Shown here: positions 34,136 to 43,852 of the stretch, piece by piece
Position numbering within the stretch: position 1 is the stretch's first letter
How the letters are laid out: every line of letters begins with the position of its first letter
Source of the DNA: an uncultured Collinsella sp.
Lineage (GTDB): Bacteria; Actinomycetota; Coriobacteriia; Coriobacteriales; Coriobacteriaceae
Assembly: GCA_900544425.1 (NCBI GenBank)
Contig: UQUX01000001.1
Location: forward strand, 1 to 53,149
Length of the DNA stretch: 53,149 nt
Direction: 5' to 3'
Translations under genes and position numbers: made by a program
Notes under the pieces: model-generated
Database searches by the model: none
What the model saw: the letters and a program-made list of their open reading frames with translations, nothing else
Told to the model about the DNA's origin: nothing

Positions 34136-35575
34136 ATGTCCGTTAATCCTGCTAGCGTCACCAACCCGCCCGCGCAGTTTCCCGAGGACTTTGTCTTTGG
34201 CGGCGCCACCGCTGCCTACCAGGTAGAGGGCGAGACCCGCACTCACGGTAAGGGCAAGGTTGCCTGGGACGACTTTCTGGAGGCCCAGGGGCGCTTCTCC
34301 CCCGATCCCGCTTCGGACTTCTACAACCAGTACCCCGTCGACCTGGAGCTGTGCGAGGAGTTCGGCATCAACGGCATTCGTCTCTCCATCGCCTGGAGCC
34401 GCATCTTCCCCAACGGCACCGGCGAAATCAACCCCGAGGGCGTCCAGTTCTACCACGATCTCTTCGCCGAGTGCCACAAGCACCACGTTGAGCCGTTTGT
34501 CACGCTGCATCACTTCGATACGCCGCTTCCCCTCTTTGAGAAGGGCGACTTCCTCAACCGCGAGACCATCGACGCCTTTGTGGACTTTGCCACCTTCTGC
34601 TTTAAGGAGTACGCCGACCAGGTGACCTACTGGTTCACCTTTAACGAGATCTGGGCCGACGCCTCCAACACCTACATCGAGGGCACCTTCCCCGGTGGCG
34701 TCAAGGCGCATCTGGCCGAGGCCTTCCAGTGCGAGCACAACATGATGCTCGCCCACGCCAAGGCAGTACTGGCCTTCCACAACGGCGGTTTTAAGGGCAA
34801 GATCGGCGTCATTCAGTCGCTGGAGTTTAAGTATCCGCTCAACGAGAACGACCCCGCCGACATCAAAGCCGCCAACAACGAGCACGTGCTGCAAAACCAG
34901 TTTTTGCTCGACGCCACCTTCCGCGGCGACTACGCACCCGACACCCTCGAGTGCGCCAACCGCCTGGCCGCCGTCTCGGGCGGCACCATCGAAATCCTGG
35001 ACGAGGACCTCAAGATTATGCGCGAAGCCGCGCTTTACAACGACTACCTGGGCGTTAACAACTACCAGTGCCGCTTCTTGAAGGCTTACGATGGCGAGAA
35101 CGACCTGCACCACAACGGCACGGGCGAAAAGGGCACCGGCCGCTGGCGCGTTAAGGGCATTGGCGAGCACGTGAACAAACCCGGCATCCCTACCACCGAC
35201 TGGGACTGGATCATCTATCCCGAGGGCCTGTTCGATCTGCTCGTCTACATTAAGCAGCGCTACCCCAACTACAAGCAGATCTTCATCACCGAAAACGGCA
35301 TGGGCTACAAGGACCCCTACAAGGACGGTTTTGTGGACGACCAGCCGCGCATCGACTACATCGAGCAGCACCTGCGCTGGCTGCTTAAGGCCATGGAGGT
35401 GGGTGTCAACGTGGGCGGTTACTTCCTGTGGAGCCTGCAGGATCAGTTCTCCTGGACCAATGGCTACAACAAGCGTTACGGCTTCTTCTACGTTGACTTT
35501 GAAACCCAGAAGCGAACGCCCAAGGCAAGCGCATACTGGTACAAGCACGTAGCGCAGACCCGTCGTCTGGACTAA
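34136..35575 (+). CDS. lacG: GH1 6-phospho-beta-galactosidase, module A
   Basis: 479 residues, a single (beta/alpha)8-barrel enzyme in the cytoplasm. Acid/base Glu171 (WFTFNEI) and nucleophile Glu386 (ITENGMGYKD). The phosphate-binding loop SWTNGYNKRYGFFYVDF matches LacG (Ser, Lys, Tyr contacts; the Trp after Ser is typical of phospho-galactosidases, whereas phospho-glucosidases usually differ). It splits imported phosphorylated beta-galactosides such as lactose 6-phosphate into galactose 6-phosphate and the aglycone. Start ATG 34136; no strong ribosome-binding site was found in front of it. Second gene of module A. Confidence 0.9.
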   Translation: MSVNPASVTNPPAQFPEDFVFGGATAAYQVEGETRTHGKGKVAWDDFLEAQGRFSPDPASDFYNQYPVDLELCEEFGINGIRLSIAWSRIFPNGTGEINPEGVQFYHDLFAECHKHHVEPFVTLHHFDTPLPLFEKGDFLNRETIDAFVDFATFCFKEYADQVTYWFTFNEIWADASNTYIEGTFPGGVKAHLAEAFQCEHNMMLAHAKAVLAFHNGGFKGKIGVIQSLEFKYPLNENDPADIKAANNEHVLQNQFLLDATFRGDYAPDTLECANRLAAVSGGTIEILDEDLKIMREAALYNDYLGVNNYQCRFLKAYDGENDLHHNGTGEKGTGRWRVKGIGEHVNKPGIPTTDWDWIIYPEGLFDLLVYIKQRYPNYKQIFITENGMGYKDPYKDGFVDDQPRIDYIEQHLRWLLKAMEVGVNVGGYFLWSLQDQFSWTNGYNKRYGFFYVDFETQKRTPKASAYWYKHVAQTRRLD

Positions 35576-35621
35576 TGGCTGGCGGGGTTGCCCGCTCACA
35601 CAACCTGTCCCCATTTCTCAG

Positions 35622-35665
35622 CCGGGGGCGGCGCGTCACACGGCGCGCCGCCCCCGGTCTTTTTG
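35622..35665 (+). terminator. Terminator of module A
   Basis: Perfect 14-bp GC-rich stem (35622-35635 with 35644-35657) followed by TCTTTTTG. Confidence 0.9.
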
Positions 35666-35690
35666 TTTTTGGGCTGGTCGGGAGCCGTTT

Positions 35691-35828
35691 GTCTCGATCT
35701 GTAACATCTAGCCGAGTTTTTTGGTCCTAGCTGTTACAGATTGAGACGAACAGGATTACTCTTTCCGAAGAATCTAAATCTGTAACACGTAGCCCGCTTT
35801 TGACCGTCTACCTGTTACAAATCGAGAC
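35691..35828. repeat. 57-bp palindromic repeat pair at the end of module A (R1, R2)
   Basis: R1 35691-35747: arms GTCTCGATCTGTAACA and TGTTACAGATTGAGAC. R2 35772-35828 is a variant of the same length. Starts are 81 bp apart with a 24-bp spacer. The same pair occurs at 45428 and 50730, and a single unit at 40700. Confidence 0.9.
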
Positions 35829-35842
35829 AAACGGAGTAGGAC

Positions 35843-36871
35843 CTAACCCCGTATGTCCCTAACAGTCGAGCGTTCGACCAGCGTACTCGGCACATGAATC
35901 GCCTCGATAGACGAGCTCTCTCCAATCGCCGCCTCAAACGCAAGCTTACCGACACCGCGCAAATCAAATCGCAGCGTCGTCAGCCGATTGTGAGGAACAA
36001 GTCCCTCGAGTGCGTCGTCGATACCAACCACGCTCACGTCGTCGGGCACGGACAGGCCAGCGTTCTCGAGCGCGGCGATAACGCCCAGCGCCATCTGGTC
36101 ATTTGCCGCAAGCACGGCAGTCGGCGCCTGCGACCCGCCGGCAAGCACCTCGGCCGCAATCCGCTCGCCCATGGCGTACCCACTGTCCGCACTCCAATCG
36201 CCGCGCAGCATCGGAGCGGCATCGACATGAGCACGACCCAGCGTATCGCGCCAACCGGCCTCACGAAAACGCGAGGAAATCGAGTTTTCCGGACCCGCCA
36301 CAAACCGCATATTCGAGTGACCATGTTCCAGCAGATAATTGGCCAACAGCTCGCACGAACCATACTGGTCGGAGTCGATCGTCGTGCAGCGCGGATGCGC
36401 ATACATGGACAGGATGACCGTTCGCACTCCCGGCTGGGGAACAAACTCCTCAAAATCGGGAGCCATGCGGTTCATGTTGAGAATCATGCCGTCGACGGGT
36501 CGCTCGACCATGCGGCACGAGGCATCGGCAAGTGCATAGGGCTTGTCGCCGCCCATCTCGATCATAGTGACGGCAAAATCGTGCTCGCGCGCCGCTTGCA
36601 TGATACCCTCGAGCGTCGCCAGGTTACCGACACGTGTGATGTTGTACATGCACAGGCCAATAGAACGATACGACCCGCCGCGCAACGCCGCTCCAGCAAA
36701 ATTGGGACGAAAGCCCAGCTCTTCCATGGCGGCCAGCACACGCTTGCGCGTCTTTTCCGTCACGTTGGGCATACCGTTGACCACGCGAGACACAGTCTGG
36801 CGGCTCACGCCAGCGAGCGCCGCAACCTCTGCCGCGCTCGACGAACGACCATTCCTTGTCTGCTGATCCAT
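35843..36871 (-). CDS. LacI family repressor of module B
   Basis: 342 residues from ATG 36871. Helix-turn-helix VAALAGVSRQTVSRVVNG with recognition residues Arg24-Gln25, hinge FRPNFAGAALR, sensor domain with VSVVGIDDALEGLV. Start choice is uncertain: GGAAGG is very close to ATG 36871, and a GTG at 36880 or ATG at 36928 is possible, although the longest form would run next to an operator. Divergent from the GH1-EIICB pair of module B. Three ATGTTAACGTGCTCAT sites lie between. Closest in motif to the Gal repressor of this window, whose operator differs by one base. Confidence 0.88.
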   Translation of the reverse strand: MDQQTRNGRSSSAAEVAALAGVSRQTVSRVVNGMPNVTEKTRKRVLAAMEELGFRPNFAGAALRGGSYRSIGLCMYNITRVGNLATLEGIMQAAREHDFAVTMIEMGGDKPYALADASCRMVERPVDGMILNMNRMAPDFEEFVPQPGVRTVILSMYAHPRCTTIDSDQYGSCELLANYLLEHGHSNMRFVAGPENSISSRFREAGWRDTLGRAHVDAAPMLRGDWSADSGYAMGERIAAEVLAGGSQAPTAVLAANDQMALGVIAALENAGLSVPDDVSVVGIDDALEGLVPHNRLTTLRFDLRGVGKLAFEAAIGESSSIEAIHVPSTLVERSTVRDIRG

Positions 36872-36931
36872 GCCTTCCACGCTAACCTGCTTCCCAACTA
36901 TTCCCCGCGCCCATGGCGCATCGTACATACA

Positions 36932-36947
36932 TTGATAACGTGCTCAT
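36932..36947 (+). promoter_or_regulatory. Module B operator 1
   Basis: TTGATAACGTGCTCAT, 14 of 16 as operator 2, on the repressor side of the divergent region. Confidence 0.75.
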
Positions 36948-37062
36948 GATACCCGAGCCATATACCACAACATGAAAACTTCTGTCAATCAAAACCGCTT
37001 ACCGAACAAATACAACCGTTCGCGGCTGTTTGAAGTTGTTTGTTTCTATACATCCCAGCCGG

Positions 37063-37078
37063 ATGTTAACGTGCTCAT
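37063..37078 (+). promoter_or_regulatory. Module B operator 2
   Basis: ATGTTAACGTGCTCAT, half-site GTGCTCAT. Confidence 0.8.
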
Positions 37079-37084
37079 TGTCAA

Positions 37085-37100
37085 ATGTTCACGTGCTCAT
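37085..37100 (+). promoter_or_regulatory. Module B operator 3
   Basis: ATGTTCACGTGCTCAT, 22 bp (two helical turns) after operator 2. Confidence 0.8.
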
Positions 37101-37220
37101 TTTGGTTCTAATCATTTTAAGATAGTGTTTATCGGGCTTTTTCACCGCTGAACGCTAACCAGGGAGCCTCCTGAGCGCAAACGCACAATATCGAACAGCG
37201 AGACGAGAGGGTGTATGCAT

Positions 37221-38663
37221 ATGTCTTTGCTAAACCGCGTACAGCAGCTGCCGAAGGGCTTTGTTTGGGGCGCCGCAACCGCCGCGTACCAAACGGAAGG
37301 TTCCACGAAGGTGGCAGGCAAGGGTAAGACCATGTGGGACGATTACCTTGTCGCCCAGGGTCGCTTTTTGCCCGACCCGGCCAGTGATTTCTACAACCGC
37401 TACGAGGAGGATATCCGCCTTTCTGCCGAGCATGGACTCAACGCCATTCGTGTGTCCATCGCCTGGACCCGCATCTTCCCCAACGGCGACGATGCCGAGC
37501 CCCTCGCCGAGGGCGTTAAGCACTACCACGAGCTGTTCGCCTGCTGCAAAAAGTATGGCGTCGAGCCCTATGTGTCCCTGCATCACTTTGACTCCCCCGC
37601 CGCCCTGTTCAACCAGGGCGACTGGCTCAACCGCAAGACCGTCGACGCCTATGTGCGCTATGCCGAGTTCTGCTTCCGCGAGTTCCGCGAGGTCAAGAAT
37701 TGGTTCACCATCAACGAGCTCATCAGCCTCTCGCACTCCCAATACATCCAAGGCAACTTCCCGCCCAACCATCACTTTGATGTGACGAGCGGCATCCAGA
37801 GCCAGCACAACGAGCTCGTTGCCCACGCCCGCGCCGTCAACCTGTATAAGGATCTTAACGAGACCGAGCACCTGGGCGGACGCATTGGCATGGTCAACGT
37901 CCTGACGCCGGCATATCCTGCCACCGACTCGCCCGCCGACCAGCACGCCGCCGACCTGTACAACGCCTTCTACACCGACTTCATCATGGACGGCGCCTTC
38001 CTGGGTCACTACTCCGCGCGCACCCTCTCACTCATCAACGAGATTCTGCGTGCCAACAACGCCACACTTACGGTTGAGGACAGCGACATGGAGGAGCTCG
38101 CCAAGGCGGCGCCCCGCAACGATATGTTCGGCCTCAACTACTATCAGTCGGCGTTTATCGCCGCCTACGATGGCGAGTCAACCAACAGCTTTAACGGCAC
38201 CGGAGACAAGGGCACCTCGTGCTTTAAGTTTAAGGGCGTCGGGCAGCAGGTCGATATGCCGGGTATCCCCACCACCGACTGGGATTGGCTCATCTACCCG
38301 CAAGGCCTCTACGACACGCTCAAGCACATCAGCGCCACCTATCCCAACCTCCCCGTCATCTATATCACCGAAAACGGCCTGGGCCACAAGGACCCCGAGC
38401 CCGACGCAAACGGCATCGTCGCCGATCCCGAGCGCATCGACTTTGTCGACCAGCACATGGAGAAGGTGCTCCAGGCGCGCGCCGAGGGCGTCGACGTCCA
38501 GGGCTACTTTATCTGGAGCCTGCAGGACCAGTTCTCGTGGGCCAATGGCTATAACAAGCGCTACGGCCTGTTCTACATCGACTTCGACACGCAAAAACGC
38601 TACATCAAGCAGTCGGCACTCTGGTACAAGGAGCTCGCCGACACTATGGCGGACGCGCAGTAG
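37221..38663 (+). CDS. GH1 6-phospho-beta-galactosidase-like enzyme, module B
   Basis: 480 residues. Acid/base Glu166 (WFTINEL), nucleophile Glu384 (ITENGLGHKD), phosphate loop SWANGYNKRYGLFYIDF, so it hydrolyses 6-phosphorylated beta-glycosides. It differs from the module A and C enzymes in having Ala in place of Thr in this loop and in the region around residue 190, so another aglycone preference is plausible. ATG 37221 is preferred because AGAGGG lies nine bases upstream; ATG 37215 is too close to it. First gene of module B; here the glycosidase comes before the permease, the reverse of modules A and C. Confidence 0.88.
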   Translation: MSLLNRVQQLPKGFVWGAATAAYQTEGSTKVAGKGKTMWDDYLVAQGRFLPDPASDFYNRYEEDIRLSAEHGLNAIRVSIAWTRIFPNGDDAEPLAEGVKHYHELFACCKKYGVEPYVSLHHFDSPAALFNQGDWLNRKTVDAYVRYAEFCFREFREVKNWFTINELISLSHSQYIQGNFPPNHHFDVTSGIQSQHNELVAHARAVNLYKDLNETEHLGGRIGMVNVLTPAYPATDSPADQHAADLYNAFYTDFIMDGAFLGHYSARTLSLINEILRANNATLTVEDSDMEELAKAAPRNDMFGLNYYQSAFIAAYDGESTNSFNGTGDKGTSCFKFKGVGQQVDMPGIPTTDWDWLIYPQGLYDTLKHISATYPNLPVIYITENGLGHKDPEPDANGIVADPERIDFVDQHMEKVLQARAEGVDVQGYFIWSLQDQFSWANGYNKRYGLFYIDFDTQKRYIKQSALWYKELADTMADAQ

Positions 38664-38839
38664 CGCATCGCCTCGCTTTCCCCCGAGAAGGGAGCGGCCC
38701 TATGCGATACAAACCCAGCCGCCCCCCTCTCTCCCCCTGGGACCGGCCCCGCCTGCACCCGGGCTTTTAGCAAGCGGGAGACCATATAGGTTTTCAACGT
38801 CCATGCCATTAAGATTTCATGCAAAGAGGAGCGTGAACT

Positions 38840-40600
38840 ATGGAATCGATCGTTAAGTTCTTGGAGAAAGGTCAGCCGTACTTCGACAAGGTCTCTAAGA
38901 ACATCTACCTTCAGGCCATTAAAGACGGCTTTTTGGCAGCAATGCCCATCATCCTGTCTTCTTCTGTCTTCCTGCTTATTTCGACCCTGCCGGGCGTTGT
39001 CGCCACGGTCGGCGGCTTTACGCTGCCCGACTGGTGGAACGTCGACGTCGTGAACTTCTGCAACAAGGTTTACAACTTCACGATGGGCGTCGTGGGCATC
39101 ATGGTCGCCGGCACCACCGCAAGCGCGCTGACCGGCTCCAAGAACCGCCGCATGCCTGCCGGCAAGGCCATCAACGCCACGAGCACCATGGTCGCCGCCA
39201 TGTGCGCTATGCTCATCTTGGCCGTTACCCAGACGAGTGCCAAGATCGACGGCGCCGATGTCTCGGTGTTCTTTACCGACAACATGGGCACCAAGGGCCT
39301 GCTGAGCTCCTTTGTCGCCGCATTTGCCACGGTCAACATCTATGCCTTCTGCATTAAGCGAGACATCACCATCAAGCTGCCCAAAGAAGTCCCCGGCGCC
39401 ATCGCCCAGAACTTCCGCGACATCTTCGCCTTCAGCTTCTCCATCCTGTTTGTCGCCGTCATCGACGTTATCTGCCGCACCTGCTTGGCCGTCCCGTTTG
39501 CCAACGTCATCTCCACGCTGGTGAGCCCGCTGTTCGCCGCTGCCGATTCCTACGCCGGCCTCGCCCTCATCTGGTTCATGATCCCTCTGTTCTGGTTCAT
39601 GGGCATCCACGGCCCCTCGGTCGTTAAGCCTGCTCTCAACGCCGCGCTGTTTGGCAACATCACTACCAACCTCGCCACGCTGCAGGCCGGCGGTCACCCC
39701 GCCCTCGCCCTGACCGAAAACTTCGGTAACTACATCGGCGAACTCGGCGGCACCGGCGCCACGTTCATTGTCCCGATTATCTTCCTGCTCTTTATGCGCT
39801 CCAAGCAGCTCAAGGCCGTCGGCAAAGCCTCTGTCGTGCCCGTGATGTTCGCCGTCAACGAGCCGCTGCTGTTCGCCGCGCCCATCATCCTCAACCCGTA
39901 CTTCCTGATCCCGTTCCTGTTTGCCCCCGTGGCCAACGTCCTCATTGGTAAGTTCTTCATCGACTTTTTGGGCATGAACGGCTTTATCTATGCCATGCCG
40001 TGGGCACTCCCCGGACCGATCGGCACCTTCATCGACACCAACTTCCAGCCGATCTCTCTGGTCCTGGCTGTCGTCCTGCTGGTCGTTGACTTCTTGATCT
40101 ACTACCCGTTCTGCAAGGCCTACGACAACGTCCTGTGCAAGCAGGAGGCCGAGACCCTGGCCGAAGAAGAGGCCGAGGAGACCAAGGCCGTCAAGACCGC
40201 TGCCGCCCCCGCCGTTGAGGCTCCTGTTGTCGAGACCGCTTCTGCCACTGAGGCCTCCGCAGCTCCGTCCGCCCTTAAGGGCAAGGATCTGAGGGTTCTG
40301 GTTCTGTGCGCTGGCGCCGGCACCTCTGCACTGCTCGCCAACGCGCTTAAGGAAGGCGCCGACGAGCTGGGCATCGACATTACCGCCAACGCCGGTGCCT
40401 ACGGCAGCCACTACGCCATCATGGACCAGTACAACGTCATCGTCCTGGCTCCGCAGGTTCGCACCTATTACAACGAGATGAAGGCCGACACCGACCGCCT
40501 GGGCATCACGCTGCTGTCGCCCAAGGGCAAACAGTACATCGACCTCACTAAGGATCCCAAGGGTGCCGTCGCCTGGATCGAGGAAAACCTCGAGGCATAA
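38840..40600 (+). CDS. PTS lactose-type EIICB permease, module B
   Basis: 586 residues: EIIC (about 1-430), Glu/Ala-rich linker, EIIB with Cys490 in LCAGAGTSA. Motifs FWFMGIHGPSVVKP and PVMFAVNEPLLFAAPIILNP as in the lactose/cellobiose family. AGAGGAGCG precedes ATG 38840. It lies 176 bp after the GH1 gene; this gap has no strong terminator, so co-transcription is likely. It has no EIIA of its own. The EIIB domain is close to that of module C. Confidence 0.92.
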   Translation: MESIVKFLEKGQPYFDKVSKNIYLQAIKDGFLAAMPIILSSSVFLLISTLPGVVATVGGFTLPDWWNVDVVNFCNKVYNFTMGVVGIMVAGTTASALTGSKNRRMPAGKAINATSTMVAAMCAMLILAVTQTSAKIDGADVSVFFTDNMGTKGLLSSFVAAFATVNIYAFCIKRDITIKLPKEVPGAIAQNFRDIFAFSFSILFVAVIDVICRTCLAVPFANVISTLVSPLFAAADSYAGLALIWFMIPLFWFMGIHGPSVVKPALNAALFGNITTNLATLQAGGHPALALTENFGNYIGELGGTGATFIVPIIFLLFMRSKQLKAVGKASVVPVMFAVNEPLLFAAPIILNPYFLIPFLFAPVANVLIGKFFIDFLGMNGFIYAMPWALPGPIGTFIDTNFQPISLVLAVVLLVVDFLIYYPFCKAYDNVLCKQEAETLAEEEAEETKAVKTAAAPAVEAPVVETASATEASAAPSALKGKDLRVLVLCAGAGTSALLANALKEGADELGIDITANAGAYGSHYAIMDQYNVIVLAPQVRTYYNEMKADTDRLGITLLSPKGKQYIDLTKDPKGAVAWIEENLEA

Positions 40601-40633
40601 GACGCTGACACCACCTGCCGCTTGCAGACAATA

Positions 40634-40675
40634 AATGGCCCGTGCATCGATGTGTGATGCGCGGGCCATTTTGTT
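40634..40675 (+). terminator. Terminator of module B
   Basis: 15-bp stem (40634-40648 with 40656-40670, one mismatch) followed by TTTTGTTT. Confidence 0.88.
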
Positions 40676-40699
40676 TAGACCGCACCCGTCCTCCTGTTC

Positions 40700-40756
40700 A
40701 TCTCAATCTGTAACATCTAGCCGAGTTTTCGGGTCCCACCTGTTACAGACTTAGAC
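40700..40756. repeat. 57-bp palindromic repeat at the end of module B (R3)
   Basis: Single unit of the family at 35691, 45428 and 50730: ATCTCAATCTGTAACA to TGTTACAGACTTAGAC. The second unit that would be expected 81 bp on is absent, where the module C repressor gene begins. Confidence 0.85.
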
Positions 40757-40773
40757 GAGCAGGCCGAGCACGT

Positions 40774-41784
40774 CTACGCCCGCAGGTCCTTCACGCTGGA
40801 ACGTTCGACCAACACGCCCGAGACGAGCGTACGGCTTCTGGAGCTCGGGGTTTCCAGACCTGCGACGACCTCGTTAAGCGCACGAATGCCCAGCTCGCGG
40901 TGGCGAAACTTCACCGACGTCAGAATGGAGTTGGGAATCGTCTTGTAGAGCTCATCGTCGAAGCCGATCACGGACACGTCGTCGGGCACACTGAGCCCCT
41001 TGTCACGTAGAGCCATCATCACGCCGTTTGCCATGCAGTCGTTAGCAGCGAGGACCGCCGTGCAATCGGGTTTATCGGCAAGCGCAAGGCCTGCGGCATA
41101 GCCACTATCCGCATTCCAATCGCCTTGCAGAGGCTCGGGCGGCTCAATGCCACGCGCCTCGAGTGCCGCACGCCAACCTTTCATACGGCACTGGCTCGAC
41201 AGCGACTCTTTCTTACCCGAAACGAAATACACGTTCTTGTGACCATGATTCAAGAAGTACTCGCACGCCATGCGCGCGCCGCCCTCTTGGTCGTCACTAA
41301 CGGTGGAGCAGGCAGGATGCTTCATCGGCGTAATAATCACCGTCTTGAGGTCTTTCGGCGCCTCAAAGGTATCAAAGTCATCGACCATCTGACGCAGGTT
41401 GAAGATCATGCCGTCAACGGGAAGCTGCGACATCCTGCGCGCCGCATCGGCAAGGGTCATGTTCTCCCCTGCGCACTTCTTAATCATCGTGAGCGCAAAG
41501 CCGCGTTCTTCGGCGGCATCGGCGATACCGTCAATCATGTCCACGGCACCGCCCGACAAGTGAAACAGCACGACGCCGATGCACCCGTAACGGCCCAACT
41601 TGAGCGAACGCGCGGCAAAGTTGGTTCGAAATCCGAGCGCCTCCATTGCCGAATGGACCTTATCGCGTGTCGACTCTCGCACGCTATTGGGCTCGTTGAT
41701 CACACGCGAAACCGTCTTGAGAGAAACACCCGCGGCAATCGCCACATCGTTCATCGAGACGTTTTTCTTGTCCATCGTTGTCAC
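40774..41784 (-). CDS. LacI family repressor of module C
   Basis: 336 residues from a GTG at 41784 with GGAG five bases upstream; ATG 41775 is the alternative. Helix-turn-helix VAIAAGVSLKTVSRVINE with recognition residues Leu22-Lys23, hinge FRTNFAARSLK, sensor domain ending in VSVIGFDDELYKTI. Divergent from module C. The operator ATGACAACGTTGTCAT is a perfect palindrome, unlike those of the other three repressors. The sequence is the most divergent of the four. Confidence 0.88.
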   Translation of the reverse strand: MTTMDKKNVSMNDVAIAAGVSLKTVSRVINEPNSVRESTRDKVHSAMEALGFRTNFAARSLKLGRYGCIGVVLFHLSGGAVDMIDGIADAAEERGFALTMIKKCAGENMTLADAARRMSQLPVDGMIFNLRQMVDDFDTFEAPKDLKTVIITPMKHPACSTVSDDQEGGARMACEYFLNHGHKNVYFVSGKKESLSSQCRMKGWRAALEARGIEPPEPLQGDWNADSGYAAGLALADKPDCTAVLAANDCMANGVMMALRDKGLSVPDDVSVIGFDDELYKTIPNSILTSVKFRHRELGIRALNEVVAGLETPSSRSRTLVSGVLVERSSVKDLRA

Positions 41785-41915
41785 TGCTTCTCCACTCGGT
41801 TCTCTATCGCTTGTTTTTTGTGTTCTAGCATACACTACCTGCCTGACTGATAAATCAACCGTTTACCGGGCAATATCGACCGCTCACCCGTATATCCTTG
41901 TTGCTCTTCCAAAAA

Positions 41916-41931
41916 TGTCTTACGTTGTCAT
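41916..41931 (+). promoter_or_regulatory. Module C operator 1
   Basis: TGTCTTACGTTGTCAT: the right half is identical to operator 2, the left half is degenerate. Starts 23 bp before operator 2. A further half-site (GTTGTCAC) overlaps the repressor start region near 41777. Confidence 0.65.
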
Positions 41932-41938
41932 TAACGAA

Positions 41939-41954
41939 ATGACAACGTTGTCAT
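41939..41954 (+). promoter_or_regulatory. Module C operator 2
   Basis: ATGACAACGTTGTCAT, core of a 22-bp perfect palindrome at 41936-41957. Confidence 0.85.
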
Positions 41955-42059
41955 TTCGCAATGCCTTCCTTAAGCAGGAAGGCTTCCGGGCAGTCCTGAC
42001 CATCCATCGACGACCAGTTCCATCCACATGCATCGCGCATCAAGTAGCAAAGGAGCTTT

Positions 42060-43838
42060 ATGGACGCCATCGTAAAGATGCTCGAAAAGCATCAACCGTT
42101 CTTTGAGAAGATCTCGAGAAACATCTACCTCCAGGCCATCAAGGACGGATTCCTTGGGTGCATGCCCATCGTCCTCACCTCTTCGATCTTTCTGCTGATC
42201 GCCACGCTTCCCGGCGTGGTCGGCATCGCGCTGCCCCAGCCGCTCCTCGACTGGTGCAACAAGCTGTACAACTTCACCATGGGCGTCATGGGCATCATGG
42301 TTGCCGGCACCACCGCCAAGAACTTCACGGCATCCATGAACCGTCGTATGCCCGCCGGCAAAGTGCTCAACGACGGTTCCACTATGGTTGCTGCCCAGTG
42401 CAGCATGCTGCTGCTCGCAGTCACGCAGTTCAGCACCAAGTTCAACGGCTCCGAGCTTTCGGTCTTCGATTGCACCAGCATGGGCACGCGCGGTCTGTTC
42501 TCGGCCTATATCGCCGCGTTCATTACCGTGTGGGTCTATAAATTCTGCGTCTCGCGCGATCTGACCATTAAGCTGCCCAAGGAGGTTCCGGGCGCCATCG
42601 CTCAGAACTTCCGCGACATCATCCCCTTTGGCGGCGCCGTCATCATCTGCAGCATCATCGATGTCGTCGTGCGCAACCTCATGGGCGTTCCGTTCTCCGA
42701 GCTGCTTATCAAACTGCTCTCCCCGCTCTTTACCGCTGCAGAAACCTATCCTGGCCTTATCCTTATCCAGGCAGCCACCGCGTTCTTCTGGTTCATCGGC
42801 GTCCACGGCCCCTCGATCGTCCAGCCGGGCATCGACCCCATCCGTCTTGCCAACCAGGCCGAGAACCTGCAGGTTCTGCTGGCCGGTGGCCACCCCGCCC
42901 ACTCCCTCACCTTTAACATGTCGCTCGTGGGTGAGTTCGGCGGCACTGGCGCCACGTTCATCGTGCCGCTTCTGCTGATTCTCTTTATGAAGTCCAAGCA
43001 GCTCAAAGCCGTCGGTAAGGCCTCGATTGTTCCTGTTGCCTTTGCTGTCAACGAGCCGCTGCTCTTTGGCGCGCCGATGATCCTTAACCCCTACATGCTC
43101 ATCCCCTTTGTTGCCGCCGGCTGCGTCAACGTGAGTGTTGCCAAGTTCTTTATCGATAACGTGGGCATGAACGGCTTCTCCTTCGTGGTGCCTTGGGCCA
43201 CCCCCGCCCCCATCGGCATTTTCATCACCACGAACTTCCAGCTTATTGCCCTGGTATTTGTCGCGATCATCATCTTGCTGGATGCCATCATCTACCTGCC
43301 GTTCTTGAAGGCATACGATAAGCTGCTCTGCGACCAGGAGGCCGAGCGCGCCGCCGAGCTGGGTCTCGAGTCCGATGGTGCTGCCACCATCGCCGCCAGC
43401 ACCTCTGCGCCCGCTGCCGAGCAGACCGCCGCTGCCGTCGAGCCGACCGCCGCTGCCGCCGACAGCAAGCCTGCCGCCGAACAGCCCGAGCCTGCCGCCG
43501 ATGCATCCGCCAAGAAGGACGTCGATGGCCTGAAGGTCCTCGTCCTGTGCGCTGGCGCCGGCACCTCCGCCATGCTTGCCAACGCCATCAAGGAAGGTGC
43601 CGCGCAGACCGGAGAGAACATCGCTTCCTCCGCAGGCGCCTATGGCCAGCACACTGCCATCATGGATCAGTACGACGTTATCGTGCTTGCCCCGCAGGTC
43701 CGTAGCTACTACAACGACATGAAGGCCGACACCGATCGCCTAGGCATTAAGCTGCTCGCTCCGCGCGGCAAGGAATATATCGACCTTACCCGCGACCCCG
43801 CTGGCGCCATCAAGTGGCTCCGCGAGAACCTCGACTAG
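42060..43838 (+). CDS. PTS lactose-type EIICB permease, module C
   Basis: 592 residues: EIIC (about 1-430), a long Ala/Pro/Glu linker (about 435-485) and EIIB with Cys497 in LCAGAGTSAML. Family motifs FWFIGVHGPSIVQP and PVAFAVNEPLLFGAPMILNP. AAAGGAG lies before ATG 42060. Followed by a LacG-type gene after a hairpin. Controlled by the divergent LacI through the palindromic operator. Confidence 0.92.
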   Translation: MDAIVKMLEKHQPFFEKISRNIYLQAIKDGFLGCMPIVLTSSIFLLIATLPGVVGIALPQPLLDWCNKLYNFTMGVMGIMVAGTTAKNFTASMNRRMPAGKVLNDGSTMVAAQCSMLLLAVTQFSTKFNGSELSVFDCTSMGTRGLFSAYIAAFITVWVYKFCVSRDLTIKLPKEVPGAIAQNFRDIIPFGGAVIICSIIDVVVRNLMGVPFSELLIKLLSPLFTAAETYPGLILIQAATAFFWFIGVHGPSIVQPGIDPIRLANQAENLQVLLAGGHPAHSLTFNMSLVGEFGGTGATFIVPLLLILFMKSKQLKAVGKASIVPVAFAVNEPLLFGAPMILNPYMLIPFVAAGCVNVSVAKFFIDNVGMNGFSFVVPWATPAPIGIFITTNFQLIALVFVAIIILLDAIIYLPFLKAYDKLLCDQEAERAAELGLESDGAATIAASTSAPAAEQTAAAVEPTAAAADSKPAAEQPEPAADASAKKDVDGLKVLVLCAGAGTSAMLANAIKEGAAQTGENIASSAGAYGQHTAIMDQYDVIVLAPQVRSYYNDMKADTDRLGIKLLAPRGKEYIDLTRDPAGAIKWLRENLD

Positions 43839-43852
43839 CTCCTCCCTCTGTT

